Below, in pieces: positions 15,339-21,041 of a DNA stretch of 21,041 nucleotides. The stretch comes from JBLNBQ01 sp050260095. Its GTDB lineage: Bacteria > Bacillota > UBA5301 > DYFA01. Position numbers and translations under genes: made by a program. Every line of letters starts with the position of its first letter. The first letter of the stretch is position 1. The notes beneath the pieces are model-generated. The model saw only the letters and a program-made list of their open reading frames with translations, was not told the origin of the DNA and ran no database searches. Location: the NCBI GenBank assembly GCA_050260095.1, contig JBLNBQ010000017.1, positions 1 through 21,041 on the forward strand, written 5' to 3'.

Positions 15339-15896
15339 CTAGACTTCCATGATCTCCTTCTCTTTGGCCGCCAGGAGCGCGTTGATCTCCTCAATATACT
15401 TATCCGTGAGCTTCTGCATTTCTTCCTGGCCGCGCCGGGCTTCGTCCTCGGTGACCTCGCCCTTCTTCTCGAGCGCCTTCAAGGCCTCGTTGCCGTCCCG
15501 CCGCACGTTGCGCACGGCGACGCGGGCCTCTTCCGCCTGCTTGTGGAGACCCTTCACGAGTTCTCTCCGCCGCTCTTCGGTGAGCGGGGGAATGGCGAGG
15601 CGGATCACGTTGCCATCGTTGGTGGGGGTCAGACCGATATCGGACTTGAGGATGGCCCGCTCGATATCCTTGAGCGTGTGTTTGTCGTACGGGGTGACCA
15701 CCAGCAGCCGGCCTTCCGGAGCGGACAGATTGGCGACTTGGTCGATGGGCATCAGCGAACCGTAGGCCTCGACCTGGATGCGGTGCAGGATCTGCGGGTT
15801 GGCCCGTCCGGTCCTGACCAGCGCAAACTCGTGCTTCGTGGCCTCGATGATCCCCTTCATCTTGCCTTCCGCGGTCTTAAGGTTTTCCTTCACCAT
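15339..15896 (-). CDS. frr: Ribosome recycling factor
   Basis: It splits post-termination ribosomes together with EF-G. The product has 185 aa, the exact family length, when started at ATG 15896 (MVKENLK), which has GGAGGGAG about 8 bases upstream. Motifs include FALVRTGRANPQIL (Arg-Thr-Gly-Arg-Ala conserved) and the VEAYGSLMPIDQVANLSAPEGR strand-turn of domain II. AILKSDIGLTPTNDGNVIRLAIPPLTEERR follows, and the long C-terminal helix ends in the Lys/Glu-rich EKEIMEV. It overlaps pyrH by 20 bp, so its translation probably starts before pyrH ends. Confidence 0.97.
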   Translation of the reverse strand: MVKENLKTAEGKMKGIIEATKHEFALVRTGRANPQILHRIQVEAYGSLMPIDQVANLSAPEGRLLVVTPYDKHTLKDIERAILKSDIGLTPTNDGNVIRLAIPPLTEERRRELVKGLHKQAEEARVAVRNVRRDGNEALKALEKKGEVTEDEARRGQEEMQKLTDKYIEEINALLAAKEKEIMEV

Positions 15897-16629
15897 CGTC
15901 GTCGCTCCCTCCCACCAAAGTCCCGATGGCCTCACCCAGGCAGGCGCGTTGGATGTTACCGACTTCTCCGAAGTTGAAGACGATGATCGGAATGCGGTTG
16001 TCCATGCACAGTGAAGTGGCGGTGGAATCCATGATGGCCAAGCCGCGGTAGAGAACCTCCCGGTAGCTCAACCGGTCGAACCGCTTGGCGCCCGGGTTGC
16101 GCCGGGGGTCGGAATCGTAGACGCCGTCGACGCCCCGCTTCGCCATGAGGATCACCTCGGCGTCGATCTCGGCGGCCCGCAGCGCGGCCGTGGTATCGGT
16201 GGAGAAATAGGGGTTGCCCGTGCCACACGCGAAGATGACCACCCGGCCCTTCTCCAGGTGGCGCACGGCACGTCGGCGGATGTAAGGCTCGGCGATCTCC
16301 CGCATCTCGATCGCGGTCTGCACGCGGGTCTCGATGCCCAACTTCTCGAGCGCGTCCTGGAGGGCCAGGGCGTTGATACCGGTGGCCAGCATCCCCATGT
16401 AGTCGGCCGTCGGACGGTCCATGCCGCGGGCGGAGGCCGGCGCCCCGCGCCAGATGTTGCCCCCGCCCACGACTATGGCCACTTCCACACCCGACTGGTG
16501 GACTTCAGCCACTTGCCGGGCGATCATTTCGATGACCTCTAGATCGACCCCAAAACCTTTCTCGCCCGCGAGAGCCTCTCCCGAAAGCTTGAGCATGACC
16601 CGCCGGTACTTGGGCCTTCCTGGCTCCAT
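15877..16629 (-). CDS. pyrH: UMP kinase
   Basis: It phosphorylates UMP to UDP and belongs to the amino-acid-kinase fold. The product has 250 aa. Motifs are VMLKLSGEAL (11-20), the glycine-rich IVVGGGNIWRG (52-62), DYMGMLATGINALALQDALE (77-95), and CGTGNPYFSTDTTAALRAAEI (135-155), which is the GTP and effector region. LMAKRGVDGVYDSDP (161-175) and the C-terminal VFNFGEVGNIQRA follow. I chose ATG 16629 because of the GAGGGAG 4 bases upstream; the longer open frame runs into tsf antiphase. The last 20 bp overlap frr. It lies 61 bp after tsf, with a hairpin in the gap. Confidence 0.97.
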   Translation of the reverse strand: MEPGRPKYRRVMLKLSGEALAGEKGFGVDLEVIEMIARQVAEVHQSGVEVAIVVGGGNIWRGAPASARGMDRPTADYMGMLATGINALALQDALEKLGIETRVQTAIEMREIAEPYIRRRAVRHLEKGRVVIFACGTGNPYFSTDTTAALRAAEIDAEVILMAKRGVDGVYDSDPRRNPGAKRFDRLSYREVLYRGLAIMDSTATSLCMDNRIPIIVFNFGEVGNIQRACLGEAIGTLVGGSDDDGEGKP

Positions 16630-16654
16630 CGTGCTCCCTCGCTTGCCTGCGTCA

Positions 16655-16679
16655 CTTTCCCTGTGCGTGCGCGGGAAAG
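16655..16679. other. Intercistronic hairpin between tsf and pyrH
   Basis: CTTTCCC (16655-16661) and GGGAAAG (16673-16679) form a perfect 7-bp stem with an 11-base loop in the 61-bp gap between tsf and pyrH. It could be an mRNA processing or stability element. No U-run follows in the direction of transcription. Confidence 0.4.
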
Positions 16680-16690
16680 GCCGGCTCTGG

Positions 16691-17602
16691 TCAGCTGGCT
16701 TCCTCGTCGCGCTTGGCGAGCCCCTCGCCCCGCTCGAACCGGGCGAACCGGACCACCGACAGCTCGCCGCCGGCTTCCTTCGCCCGCTCCTTGAGCATGG
16801 CGTCGACCGAACGATCGGTGTCCTTGATGAACGGCTGCTCAACCAGGCAAGTGTCCTTGAAGAACTTCTCGAGCTTGCCCTGGGCGATCTTGTCGAGGAT
16901 CTGCGCCGGCTTGCCCTCGTTGGCCGCCTGGGCGCGATAGATGCTCATCTCGCGCTCCACCACGTCGGCCGGGACCTCCTCGCGCCGGACGTACTCCGGC
17001 CGGGCCGCCGCCACCTGCATGGCGACATCGCGCAGCGCTCCCTTGAACGGATCGCTGGCAGCCACGGCGTCGCCGCTCGCGGTCGCCTCGACCAGCACGC
17101 CGATCCGCCCGCCCATGTGGATGTAGGCATCGACGCGCCCCGCGCCGGTGACTGCGAACCGGGCATAGCGGCGAACCGCCATGTTCTCCCCGATCTTGGC
17201 GATCAGCGCGGTCAGGCGCTCGTTCACGGTGCCGCCGGGCATCGCCTGGTCGAGCAGGGTGGCGCCCTCCCCCACCGGGCTGGCGAGGCTCATCCCGGTG
17301 ACGGCCTGGGCAAGCTCCGCGGCAAACTCTTGAAACTCCTCGTTGCGAGCGACAAAGTCGGTCTCACAGTTGACCTCGACCAAGGCCCCAACCTTGGCGT
17401 CGGGGGAGACATAGGCGACGACTAGGCCCTCTGAGGCTACCCGCCCGGCCTTCTTGGCCGCGGTGGCCAGACCCCGCTCGCGCAGGATCTCGATGGCCTT
17501 CTCCGCGTCGCCGTCAGCCTCCGCAAGCGCCCGCTTGCAGTCCATCATCCCGGCTCCGGTTCTCTCCCGAAGCTCCTTCACCATCTCGGCCGTTACGGCC
17601 AC
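16691..17602 (-). CDS. tsf: Elongation factor Ts
   Basis: It is the nucleotide exchange factor for EF-Tu. The product has 303 aa from the GTG at 17602. The N-terminal UBA-like domain (VTAEMVKELRERTGAGMMDCKRALAEADGD) has the family signature LRERTGAGMMDCK. The core begins with VEVNCETDFVARNEEF, which contacts EF-Tu, and continues with YIHMGGRIGVLVE and a coiled-coil segment. The C-terminal block is KLEKFFKDTCLVEQPFIKD. I preferred GTG 17602 over GTG 17611: the AGGGAGG Shine-Dalgarno ends 9 bases before 17602 but abuts 17611, and homologues start right before VTAEMVKELR. The ribosome-binding site is inside a small hairpin. Confidence 0.96.
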   Translation of the reverse strand: MAVTAEMVKELRERTGAGMMDCKRALAEADGDAEKAIEILRERGLATAAKKAGRVASEGLVVAYVSPDAKVGALVEVNCETDFVARNEEFQEFAAELAQAVTGMSLASPVGEGATLLDQAMPGGTVNERLTALIAKIGENMAVRRYARFAVTGAGRVDAYIHMGGRIGVLVEATASGDAVAASDPFKGALRDVAMQVAAARPEYVRREEVPADVVEREMSIYRAQAANEGKPAQILDKIAQGKLEKFFKDTCLVEQPFIKDTDRSVDAMLKERAKEAGGELSVVRFARFERGEGLAKRDEEAS

Positions 17603-17611
17603 GTCATTCAC

Positions 17612-17628
17612 CCTCCCTGAAAGGGAGG
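17612..17628 (-). promoter_or_regulatory. Hairpin covering the tsf Shine-Dalgarno
   Basis: On the minus strand CCTCCCT (17628-17622), a 3-base TTC loop and AGGGAGG (17618-17612) form a perfect 7-bp stem. The right arm is the tsf Shine-Dalgarno itself, 9 bases before the GTG at 17602. When folded, the ribosome-binding site would be masked. Masking may be relieved by ribosomes finishing rpsB 13 bases upstream. The regulatory role is inference. Confidence 0.55.
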
Positions 17629-17640
17629 CGGGGAGAAGGC

Positions 17641-18390
17641 TTAAGCCTCCATCCCCACCTCATCTTCCGCTACCTCGTCTTCAGGCGTCTCTTCGGGCGT
17701 TTCCTGACGGCCCTCTCGACCTTCGAGCACGGCATCGGCCATCTTCGCCGTCAAGAGCTTCACAGCCCTGATAGCGTCGTCGTTCCCGGGGATCACGTAG
17801 TCCACTTCGTCGGGATCGCAGTTAGTATCGACCAGACCGACGATGGGGATGCGCAGTTTGCGCGCCTCCGCCACGGCGATCCGTTCCTTGCGGGGATCGA
17901 TCACGAACAGCGCGTCAGGCAGCTTGTTCATTTCCTTGATCCCGCCCAGGAAGCGGCTCAAGCGATCGTACTCCTTGCGGAGTTCGAGCACTTCCTTCTT
18001 CGGCAGTGAGGCGAAAGCCCCCGTCTCCTCCATCCGCTCGAGTTCGCGCATCCGCGCGATGCGCAACTTGAGGGTGGCGAAATTGGTAAGCGTCCCGCCC
18101 AGCCAGCGCACGTTGACAAAGTACTGGCCAGCCCGGATCGCCTCTTCCTTGACGGCTTCCTGCGCCTGCTTCTTGGTTCCGACGAACAGTATCCGCCCGC
18201 CGCCGACGGAAATCGAGCGGACGAAGTTGTACGCTTCCTCGACCTTGCGCACGGTCTTCTGCAAATCGATGATGTAGATGCCGTTGCGCTCGGTGAAGAT
18301 GTATTCTTTCATCTTGGGATTCCAGCGACGGGTCTGGTGACCGAAGTGCACCCCTGCTTCGAGGAGCTGCTTCATGGAGATCACGGCCAC
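17641..18390 (-). CDS. rpsB: 30S ribosomal protein S2
   Basis: It is a small-subunit ribosomal protein. The product has 249 aa. The N-terminus MAVISMKQLLEAGVHFGHQTRRWNPKM, then YIFTERNGIYIIDLQKTV, VGTKKQAQEAV, RWLGGTLTNFATL, and PDALFVIDPRKERIAVAEARKLRIPIVGLVDTNCDPD are diagnostic. The last about 25 residues are an acidic tail (EETPEDEVAEDEVG). The start is GTG at 18390, with an excellent GGGAGGTGA 6 bases upstream. An ATG lies five codons downstream but is not needed. It is followed by tsf with a 38-bp gap and preceded by its own promoter. Confidence 0.98.
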   Translation of the reverse strand: MAVISMKQLLEAGVHFGHQTRRWNPKMKEYIFTERNGIYIIDLQKTVRKVEEAYNFVRSISVGGGRILFVGTKKQAQEAVKEEAIRAGQYFVNVRWLGGTLTNFATLKLRIARMRELERMEETGAFASLPKKEVLELRKEYDRLSRFLGGIKEMNKLPDALFVIDPRKERIAVAEARKLRIPIVGLVDTNCDPDEVDYVIPGNDDAIRAVKLLTAKMADAVLEGREGRQETPEETPEDEVAEDEVGMEA

Positions 18391-18425
18391 GTTTGGTCAC
18401 CTCCCTTCCCCGCGGTTTTCTCCGC

Positions 18426-18485
18426 CGCCTTCTTCATCGGGGCGAAAGACCGGCTGCCCGGCACCCTTTGGCTCCTCTGAAGGCG
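18426..18485 (-). promoter_or_regulatory. Potentially structured 5' leader of rpsB
   Basis: In the minus-strand leader CGCCTTC (18485-18479) can pair with GAAGGCG (18432-18426), enclosing about 46 bases that include a small CCGG-CCGG hairpin (18461-18450). The element lies between the predicted rpsB promoter and the rpsB Shine-Dalgarno. It could be an S2 autoregulatory leader or simply a structured 5' UTR. I do not recognise a known riboswitch or T-box. Confidence 0.35.
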
Positions 18486-18507
18486 TGTGTAATGAACACC
18501 GGAAGTA

Positions 18508-18536
18508 AGTTTACCATACCCCACTAAAGCTGACAA
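18508..18536 (-). promoter_or_regulatory. Sigma-A-like promoter for rpsB-tsf
   Basis: On the minus strand TTGTCA (18536-18531, 5 of 6 to the -35 consensus) is followed after 17 bases by TAAACT (18513-18508, 4 of 6 to the -10), within a locally AT-rich patch. It sits in the 149-bp gap between the YceG-like gene and rpsB, giving a leader of about 110 bases. It separates the ribosomal-protein unit from the flagellar-type genes upstream. Confidence 0.7.
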
Positions 18537-18539
18537 GAA

Positions 18540-18986
18540 TTATTGAGGCTCGGGGCCGGCCAGCAGGACGCTGACCAGGTCACGGACGCGCACGTCGCGG
18601 GGGAACCGGTAAGTGCCAGGCTTGAACCGGGTGCCGACGTTGCGTTCCCCCGCCACCTTGAGAAACTCGGTCTCATCGGCGATGAGCGACTTCTCGGAGA
18701 GAAGCCGCGCCACGTAGGCCACACTGGCTCCCTGCGGCACAGCCACCGTCACGGTGTCGCTCTCCGCCCGGGCGTCCGGCGCCGGCGCGGGGGCTTGCCT
18801 GGCGCTCGCCGGCGCGGGGCCGGCCGCACGCTGTTCCCCCGGAAAAGACATGCCGAGTTCCTTGGCCCGTCGAATGACCTCCAGGTCGGAGACCCGCCCC
18901 GCCTGGTGCCCGGCGACCGCCGACAGCGTGGCGGCCAGGAGCAAGCCTACACCTATTCCCAAGAGCGTTTGACGGTCGATGAGCAT
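18540..18986 (-). CDS. Membrane-anchored YceG/MltG LysM-like domain protein, without catalytic domain
   Basis: The product has 148 aa. An N-terminal membrane helix (about 8-27, LLGIGVGLLLAATLSAVAG) is followed by a Pro/Ala-rich linker (about 55-75). The C-terminal domain (about 78-146) follows the pattern of the LysM-like part of MltG: VTVAVPQGASVAYVARLLSEKSLI, then FKPGTYRF and VRDLVSVLL. True MltG is over 300 aa, with a catalytic Glu in the following domain; that part is absent, so lytic transglycosylase activity is unlikely. Such short proteins are often annotated as MltG in clostridia. It starts 3 bp after the SwrB-like gene, with GAGGTAAGG just before the ATG, and ends at the rpsB promoter. 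Confidence 0.7.
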   Translation of the reverse strand: MLIDRQTLLGIGVGLLLAATLSAVAGHQAGRVSDLEVIRRAKELGMSFPGEQRAAGPAPASARQAPAPAPDARAESDTVTVAVPQGASVAYVARLLSEKSLIADETEFLKVAGERNVGTRFKPGTYRFPRDVRVRDLVSVLLAGPEPQ

Positions 18987-18989
18987 ACC

Positions 18990-19601
18990 TTACCTCGCCT
19001 GTGCCTTTCTTAAGTCGAGGATCAGCTTGACTTCACCCTTGCCGATCGACAGCTCCCGGGCGATCTCTTCCACGTCGCGACCCTGCCGGGCCAGTTCCCA
19101 GACTCGCGTCTCCATGGTGCGCCAACCACGCGGCGCCGCGGCTTCCTGTCCCTTGACGCCGCCTTCTCCGCCCTTGCCAGGGGCCGCTGCGCTTTCCGCC
19201 GCGACCGGGGTTTCCTTGGCCCTGCCGCTCTTGCGCGGCGCCTTCGCCGGCTTCGGCTGCTCCGCCGCGGGCGCCGCCTCCGCCGCCGGTGCAACCGCGT
19301 GCACTGCTTGGGCTGCGGGGGCCGGTTCGGAAGCCGCGCCTGCCTGCTCGGCAACTTCGCGCGCCTCGGCGATCAGCCGGCGCAGCGTCTCTGCGCGCTC
19401 CTCCAGAGCCGTCACGATGCGCTCAGCGGTCTGCGTCAACTCTTGCTCCAAGTCGGCCACCACCAGGGAGATCTCCTCGAGATCCCCCGGCTCCTTGCTG
19501 GCGCGCTCTTGGAGGCGAGCGTAGTCCCGCCGCTCACGAAAGCCGAGGTAGAGTGCGCCGCCGATCGCCAGGACGCCCAACCCGAACAGCACCCATTCCA
19601 T
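18990..19601 (-). CDS. SwrB-like / DUF6115 membrane-anchored coiled-coil protein
   Basis: The product has 203 aa. A single N-terminal membrane helix (3-21) is followed by a coiled coil (about 25-88, EEISLVVADLEQELTQTAERIVTALEERAETLRRL) and an Ala/Pro/Glu-rich linker (about 90-155). The C-terminal helix-turn-helix-like block (158-200, VWELARQGRDVEEIARELSIGKGEVKLILDL) is the DUF6115 signature. The same block ends B. subtilis SwrB (YlxL), which promotes flagellar basal-body assembly and lies just before rpsB, as here. The ATG at 19601 has AGGAG 9 bases upstream, overlapping the preceding stop. Homology to SwrB is by motif and position; function in motility is inferred. Confidence 0.75.
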   Translation of the reverse strand: MEWVLFGLGVLAIGGALYLGFRERRDYARLQERASKEPGDLEEISLVVADLEQELTQTAERIVTALEERAETLRRLIAEAREVAEQAGAASEPAPAAQAVHAVAPAAEAAPAAEQPKPAKAPRKSGRAKETPVAAESAAAPGKGGEGGVKGQEAAAPRGWRTMETRVWELARQGRDVEEIARELSIGKGEVKLILDLRKAQAR

Positions 19602-19613
19602 TCGCCACTACTC

Positions 19614-19937
19614 CTATAGCTTGATGTCGAGCCGCCCTCCCGGATCGCCGGGGCGCCGCACCGGCGCTCGCTCGGTTTCCGGCTCGCGAGACCCGCGCTC
19701 CTTCTTGCCGCCGGGCGCCCGTTTCTGGGACTCCCGGCCGGCGTCCGGGTTCACGGAGAGGTGGGCCGCTTCCGGCGCCCCTTTGACCTCGGTCTCCCGC
19801 TTCTCCAGCGTGGCCTTGAGTTCGAGCCCGAACTGCTGTTGGGCCAAGGCCGCCCGTTGGTTCTGCATCTGCCCTGCGCGGTCGACCTCTGTCGTTCGCT
19901 GCACGATCACACCCAGATCAACCGGACGGATGCTCAC
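19614..19937 (-). CDS. Conserved-looking hypothetical protein in flagellar gene context (107 aa)
   Basis: The function is unknown. The N-terminus (MSIRPVDLGVIVQRTTEVDRAG) and the Gln-rich helix after it (QNQRAALAQQQFGLELKATLEKRETEV) resemble short proteins that follow DUF342 genes in clostridia. The second half is highly charged and disordered (Lys/Arg/Glu/Pro), ending in GGRLDIKL. No membrane helix or signal is present. It starts with GTG at 19937; an AGGAGG lies about 11 bases upstream. The gene is 37 bp after fapA and 12 bp before the SwrB-like gene, so it is co-transcribed with them. Confidence 0.7.
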   Translation of the reverse strand: MSIRPVDLGVIVQRTTEVDRAGQMQNQRAALAQQQFGLELKATLEKRETEVKGAPEAAHLSVNPDAGRESQKRAPGGKKERGSREPETERAPVRRPGDPGGRLDIKL

Positions 19938-19974
19938 GGTTCACGCCCCCTCCTGGCACGACGCTCCCGCCGCG

Positions 19975-21041
19975 TCAGATGATGCCCTGCCGGATTTCCC
20001 CGTCCTCGAGGTGGAAGACGGCCCGTGCCACTTCGTCTTGGATCAGCGTGGTCAGCGGCCCGATGGTGAGCCGGACCCCCGGGAGCATGGTGTCGGTGGC
20101 TTTGACGCTCCCTTGCCCCGCGGTCGCCACGATCTTGGCGAGTTCGTCGCGCCGGTGGCGCAGGCGCTCCACCTGATCGCTGAGCTCGGTCATCGCCGCC
20201 GCCAGCTTGCCCAGCCGCTCCGGATCGCCGCCCGGGATGGGCCGGCCCGCCGTCAACGCCTCCTTGATGAGGCGCAAGGCCTTGACGACCTCTTCCAGCT
20301 GCCGCTCCCGGGCTGCCAGGTCCTGGCCCACGCGGTCGAGTTCGCCGCGCAGTTCGGGATTCACCCCAACCATGATCTCGGTGCGGGTGCCCAGCTTGGC
20401 GCCGATCACCTTGGCCGCCACCTCGCGCACGGCCCGCACGGTCCCCCCGACGATCCGCCCTCGGCTACCCCTGGCCTCCACCCGCCCCTGAGCGAAGACG
20501 TCTCCATACATGAGGGCTTCCTCGACCAGCACGTCGCCGGTCGCCTCCACCCGGCAGCTCTGGATGAACCGGGCGCAGATGTTTCTTCCCACCAGCCGGC
20601 CCCGGTCGCCGCCCTGGACGCCACCCCGCACCACCACATCGCCCTCCGCGATGACCGTGGCCGCCTCCACCGAGCCTCTTATCTCGATGTTGCCGGCGGA
20701 CCGCACCGTGAAGCCGCTCCGCACCGTCCCGCCGACGACCACGCTGCCCACGAATTCGATGTTTCCGGTGCTGAAATCCACGTCGCCGCGCACTTCGTAC
20801 ACGGGCAGAACGTTGACCTTGCCGCCGGTCACCACGATTTGGCCCGTGGTCTGGGCGACCAGTTCGTCAGGGTTGGAGCCGGCTTCGGTGTTCTTCCCCT
20901 TGGGCAGGCGCACATCGTGCCCGGGCTTGGGGCTCAAAGGCTGGCCCGTGACCGTGGCGCCGGGGAGCCCTCTGGTCGGCGGCACCCGCACGGCCAGGAC
21001 CTGGCCAGGAGTGGCGGTCTGCACGATGCCCAGGTGGTAGT
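19975..21041 (-). CDS. fapA: FapA/DUF342 family protein (partial, N-terminus beyond right edge)
   Basis: The frame is open to the window edge, so the start is outside; a GTG at 21024 is only an internal Val. The visible part is typical of DUF342 (flagellar assembly protein A): LAVRVPPTRGLPGATVTGQ, then TGQIVVTGGKVNVLPVYEVRGDVDFSTGNIEFVG. A right-handed beta-helix of short repeats follows (GSVVVGGTVRSG, GNIEIRGSVEAATVIAEGDVVVRGGVQG), then FIQSCRVEATGDVLVEEALM. Toward the C-terminus is a coiled coil (about 80 residues, RVGQDLAARERQLEEVV) and a last beta part (GVRLTIGPLTTLI, FHLEDGEI). In Vibrio, FapA acts in polar flagellum placement; in Bacillota its role is unclear. It heads the visible fapA-hypothetical-SwrB-like cluster. 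Confidence 0.88.
   Translation of the reverse strand, partial: YHLGIVQTATPGQVLAVRVPPTRGLPGATVTGQPLSPKPGHDVRLPKGKNTEAGSNPDELVAQTTGQIVVTGGKVNVLPVYEVRGDVDFSTGNIEFVGSVVVGGTVRSGFTVRSAGNIEIRGSVEAATVIAEGDVVVRGGVQGGDRGRLVGRNICARFIQSCRVEATGDVLVEEALMYGDVFAQGRVEARGSRGRIVGGTVRAVREVAAKVIGAKLGTRTEIMVGVNPELRGELDRVGQDLAARERQLEEVVKALRLIKEALTAGRPIPGGDPERLGKLAAAMTELSDQVERLRHRRDELAKIVATAGQGSVKATDTMLPGVRLTIGPLTTLIQDEVARAVFHLEDGEIRQGII

Noticed and set aside
18391..18480. Possible T-box or known riboswitch in the rpsB leader
   Set aside because: An AGGGTGCC-like string is present but the T-box core and an antiterminator/terminator pair are not. No other riboswitch core was recognised.

Overview
The window is a GC-rich stretch of a Bacillota (Firmicutes) chromosome. 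The evidence is a PolC-type replicative polymerase, the order rpsB-tsf-pyrH-frr-uppS-cdsA-dxr-rseP-(ispG)-proS-polC-rimP-nusA-rnpM-infB, and flagellar-type neighbours (a FapA/DUF342 protein and a SwrB-like DUF6115 protein) before rpsB. The high GC, the many GTG starts, ispG next to rseP and a small protein between frr and uppS fit a deep-branching clostridial-type lineage (Moorella/Desulfotomaculum/Symbiobacterium-like) better than Bacillus. A finer placement is not supported from sequence alone.

All recognised genes but one lie on the minus strand, so the region is transcribed from high to low coordinates. At the right end (about 18.5-21.0 kb) are the 3' part of fapA, a 107-aa conserved-looking hypothetical, the SwrB-like membrane-anchored protein and a short membrane protein carrying only a YceG/MltG-type LysM-like domain. 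A sigma-A-like promoter follows. Then come rpsB and tsf (translation), pyrH (UMP kinase), frr (ribosome recycling), a PASTA-like 80-aa protein, uppS and cdsA (undecaprenyl lipid carrier and phospholipid precursor), an AI-2E/YtvI-type membrane protein, dxr, rseP and ispG (MEP isoprenoid pathway plus site-2 protease), proS, a GT2 glycosyltransferase and polC. Many junctions are ATGA/GTGA/TGATG overlaps, which suggests translational coupling.

Between polC and rimP a single small gene (89 aa, plus strand, strong Shine-Dalgarno) breaks the usual polC-rimP continuity. A separate sigma-A-like promoter and a hairpin-bearing leader precede rimP-nusA-rnpM-infB. infB runs off the left edge. The ylxQ gene often found between rnpM and infB is absent.

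The gene content is mostly housekeeping. I do not see a mobile element, CRISPR array, defence island or clear novel multi-gene system. The points most worth a second look are: a PolC that appears to lack the embedded DEDD 3'-5' exonuclease while keeping its PHP metal ligands; a long repetitive C-terminal tail on NusA; several RNA structures at ribosome-binding sites and leaders (rimP, tsf, rpsB, uppS); and small unexplained proteins (plus-strand 89 aa, PASTA-like 80 aa, 107 aa, YceG-domain-only 148 aa).
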